A stretch of DNA of 64,000 bases from Galerina marginata. Taxonomy: Eukaryota > Basidiomycota > Agaricomycetes > Agaricales > Galerinaceae. The stretch is taken from NCBI GenBank assembly GCA_023014335.1, contig JAECYW010000002.1, positions 3,286,001 to 3,350,000 of the forward strand, written 5' to 3'. Made by a program: the position numbers and the translations under genes. The notes under the pieces are model-generated. The model did not search any database. It was not told where the DNA came from and saw only the letters and a list, made by a program, of their open reading frames with translations. Numbering within the stretch: the first letter of the stretch is position 1; the number at the start of each line of letters is the position of its first letter. Below are positions 61,953 through 64,000 of the stretch, piece by piece.

Positions 61953-64000
61953 GTGCAAGGCTGTAAAGAGCTGTACAGCCATAAATCTGGGACAACCAGC
62001 TTGCTTTTGTCCTGCATTTCAGACTCAGATGGGTGGAGGCAGCTCACATTTCATGAGCACGTTCGCTTTTACTCGACCAAGGCATTCTCATCAGTTCAGG
62101 CTATGCGAATGCTCGGGTCGTCTACTAAGGGTCTAGAACCGCACTCCAAGCGGCTTCTATACCGTTCCTGCATGGTGCCCATAGCTACTTATGGGTTCTG
62201 CTTATGGTACTTCGACGGTGCTAAATGCAAGGGCGCCGTGAAGCTATTGAGCCAGATGCAGCGTAAGGCTGCTCTCTGGATTACAGGGGTGTTCTCAACA
62301 TCCCCAGGCCCAGGTGTGGAGGCCCTCGCGGGCCTCCTCCCTATTCATATTCTCCTCGATCGGATGTCCACGCTCGGTATACTGCGCGCGGGCACGCTTT
62401 CGGGAACTCACCCTGTTCGTTCTTTCTTGATCGGGTATATGTTGGGCAAGGCTAAGCCTCACCCCCTCTCGGCTCATTTGCTGACGCGCCGGCAACGGCT
62501 CGCCACGAAGGGGCCCATCATGGACATGGTTAAGAGGCTCCCCGAGCTGACCGAGCATCTGGATCCTTCGGCTCCCCTTGCTCAGCCAGGCCGTCGGTTG
62601 CGCGACACCTATTGGTCGCACATTCACTTTGACGACTCCCTCTCTCCTTTGGAGAAGGGCGATCATACTCTCTACCTCGACTTCATTTCGGACCTGTTTA
62701 TGTCTGATACGTGGGGGTTATGCATCGGGGTGGACGCTAGTGTTTTCACTAACCCCGCCTCCAAAAAGGCTACTCAGGCTGTTGCAGCAGGGATCCTTTA
62801 CTCACAAGGCGCCGAAGTTAATCGCTTCAGGTGGCTTGTAGGCCGTGCTACCGCGCCTGACGCGGAGTTGTCGGCTGTTGTCCGTGCCCTCGAGCTCGCC
62901 ACCCAGCGCGCCTGCGAGCACATTGCAATTTTCACGGACTCGATCGCAGCTGCAAAACGAGCCCTTGACCCCTCCCTGCACTCGTCACAGGCTCACTCCC
63001 TGCGCGCGTGCAAACTTGGTCAGAGGCCATTGCTACGCATGGCAAAAACAAGTTCTTACTTTGGGGTGAGGCAGTGCCTGAAGACTTACACTGTTATTAA
63101 ATAAAGACATATTAAATACATAAATAATATGTAGTCCGCTCAAATCTGAACCAATTGGGATGATGTTATACTCAAAAATAGCAGAAAAATGAGGCGGTTC
63201 TAACAAGCCTAAAACGTCCTGGTCACGTGACCAGGAAGGCCCTGATTTTTACGATTTTTTTGATACCAAGATCATAAAAATTGGCCCAGTAATGGCTGAG
63301 ATACAGAAACCATGCAGGGTCACTATAGCAGTGGGAGAATTTCGAACGATTGCGTTAGAAACCATTTCTGCCTGCTATGCAGGCCGGAAAACAAGTTCTT
63401 TTACTACGTAAGAACTTGTAACTCATCGAGACCTGGCTGGCGGGTGATCCGCTGTGCTGGCTATCATTCCACCACGTCCCCTCTAAACTTAAGTGGGGTA
63501 TGCAACATAAGGCGCATAAGCACGCTGCTAGCTCCTATCACCGGCCTGTGGACCATGGTTCACAGGTCACTCTCAATTGCCTCCGTTCGGAGGCGGACGC
63601 CGCCGCGGCACGTCGTTGGGCTAAGGCTGCAACGGATCGTCCGCAGGATCTCGGTCGCGACTTCCTCCAGCTTCACAAGCTGGGAAAGCGGGTCGTTACT
63701 ATAACCCCGGATACCCGCAAGGGTGGTTCATGGATTTGCAAAGCAGGAGGTGATAACACTTCCTTTGCACGCTTGTGCAGGTGTATACTGAATCATGCGC
63801 CAATCGGTGCGTACTACCGCCGGTTTAACATACAGGAGCCTCACGGCTGCCCCCGATGCGGTGCTCCTCGCGAGACCCGCTCACACATCCTCTCGTACTG
63901 TCCAGGCTATGAGAGACCTGCTCCGACGGACCGGTTGCACGGTCTTTTGGAATTCTTGTTGGAGAATCCCACCGCATTCTCCTTCGAACGCCCTGCCGCA
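61953..64000 (+). mobile_element. Non-LTR retrotransposon 3' part (RT C-terminus, RNase H, zinc knuckle)
   Basis: From about 62030 the frame reads RQLTFHEHVRFYSTKAFSS and KRLLYRSCMVPIATYGFCLW, the thumb/connection part of LINE reverse transcriptases. RNase HI follows: CIGVDASVF (first Asp), DAELSAVVRALELA (Glu) and IFTDSIAAAKRAL (Asp). The frame breaks at 63016 where a 403-bp element is inserted, and resumes exactly at 63422 (LIETWLAGD) without stops. The knuckle CPRCGAPRETRSHILSYC lies near 63850-63905. The coding sequence runs off the window end. The 5' RT fingers, palm and first open frame are missing upstream of about 62030, so this copy is 5'-truncated. Coding appears otherwise intact. 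Confidence 0.85.
63017..63419 (+). mobile_element. Unclassified short mobile element, copy e (403 bp), inside the retrotransposon
   Basis: It begins TGGTCAGAGGCCATTGCTAC and ends ACGTAAGAACTTGT. AACT is duplicated on both sides (63013-63016 and 63420-63423). Removing one AACT and the element restores the host codons K-L-I-E. It contains inner inverted words ACAAGTTCTTAC and GTAAGAACTTGT. It encodes no protein. Confidence 0.88.

Noticed and set aside
51404..63419. Helitron assignment for the short element family
   Set aside because: A hairpin lies near one end, but a consistent CTRR end and A/T insertion site are not seen, and a 4-bp duplication is present.

Overview
This window is nuclear DNA from a filamentous fungus, most likely an agaricomycete (Basidiomycota). 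The evidence is many short introns of about 50 nt, close gene packing on both strands, a giant TRANK1-like UvrD helicase gene of a kind common in mushroom-forming fungi, and fungal versions of GET3, PRP16, YJU2, DOT1 and malate synthase. Species cannot be named from the sequence alone.

Region 1 (1-47 kb) is a housekeeping block. In order: GET3 (+), mitochondrial DNA polymerase gamma MIP1 (-), a TRANK1-like helicase/TPR protein (+), an ABC transporter (-) whose start overlaps the end of a Sel1-repeat gene (-), malate synthase (-), the spliceosomal DEAH helicase PRP16 (-), a relic-like stretch with a 660-bp mariner-type MITE, mitochondrial ribosomal protein mL38 (-), a FYVE-finger protein (-), a candidate meiotic double-strand-break protein MEI4 (-), a PHD-finger protein (-), splicing factor YJU2 (+) and histone H3K79 methyltransferase DOT1 (-). 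The genes are functionally unrelated; two act in the spliceosome and two on chromatin.

Region 2 (about 47-64 kb) is AT-rich and dominated by mobile DNA. It contains a Ty1/copia fragment, an apparently intact pogo-like DDE transposon with 25-bp perfect inverted repeats, a hAT-like MITE into whose edge the pogo element jumped, an unclassified short element family (about 390-403 bp, AACT-like 4-bp target duplications, internal hairpin, at least four near-full copies), tRNA-derived SINE-like pieces, tandem repeats, large palindromes, and the 3' part of a non-LTR retrotransposon (RT C-terminus, RNase H, zinc knuckle) split cleanly by one member of the short family.

The most puzzling signals are four single-base +1 frameshifts in an otherwise well-conserved MIP1, one of them in the catalytic VHDE motif, and the short unclassified mobile family with its 396-bp fold-back pair.
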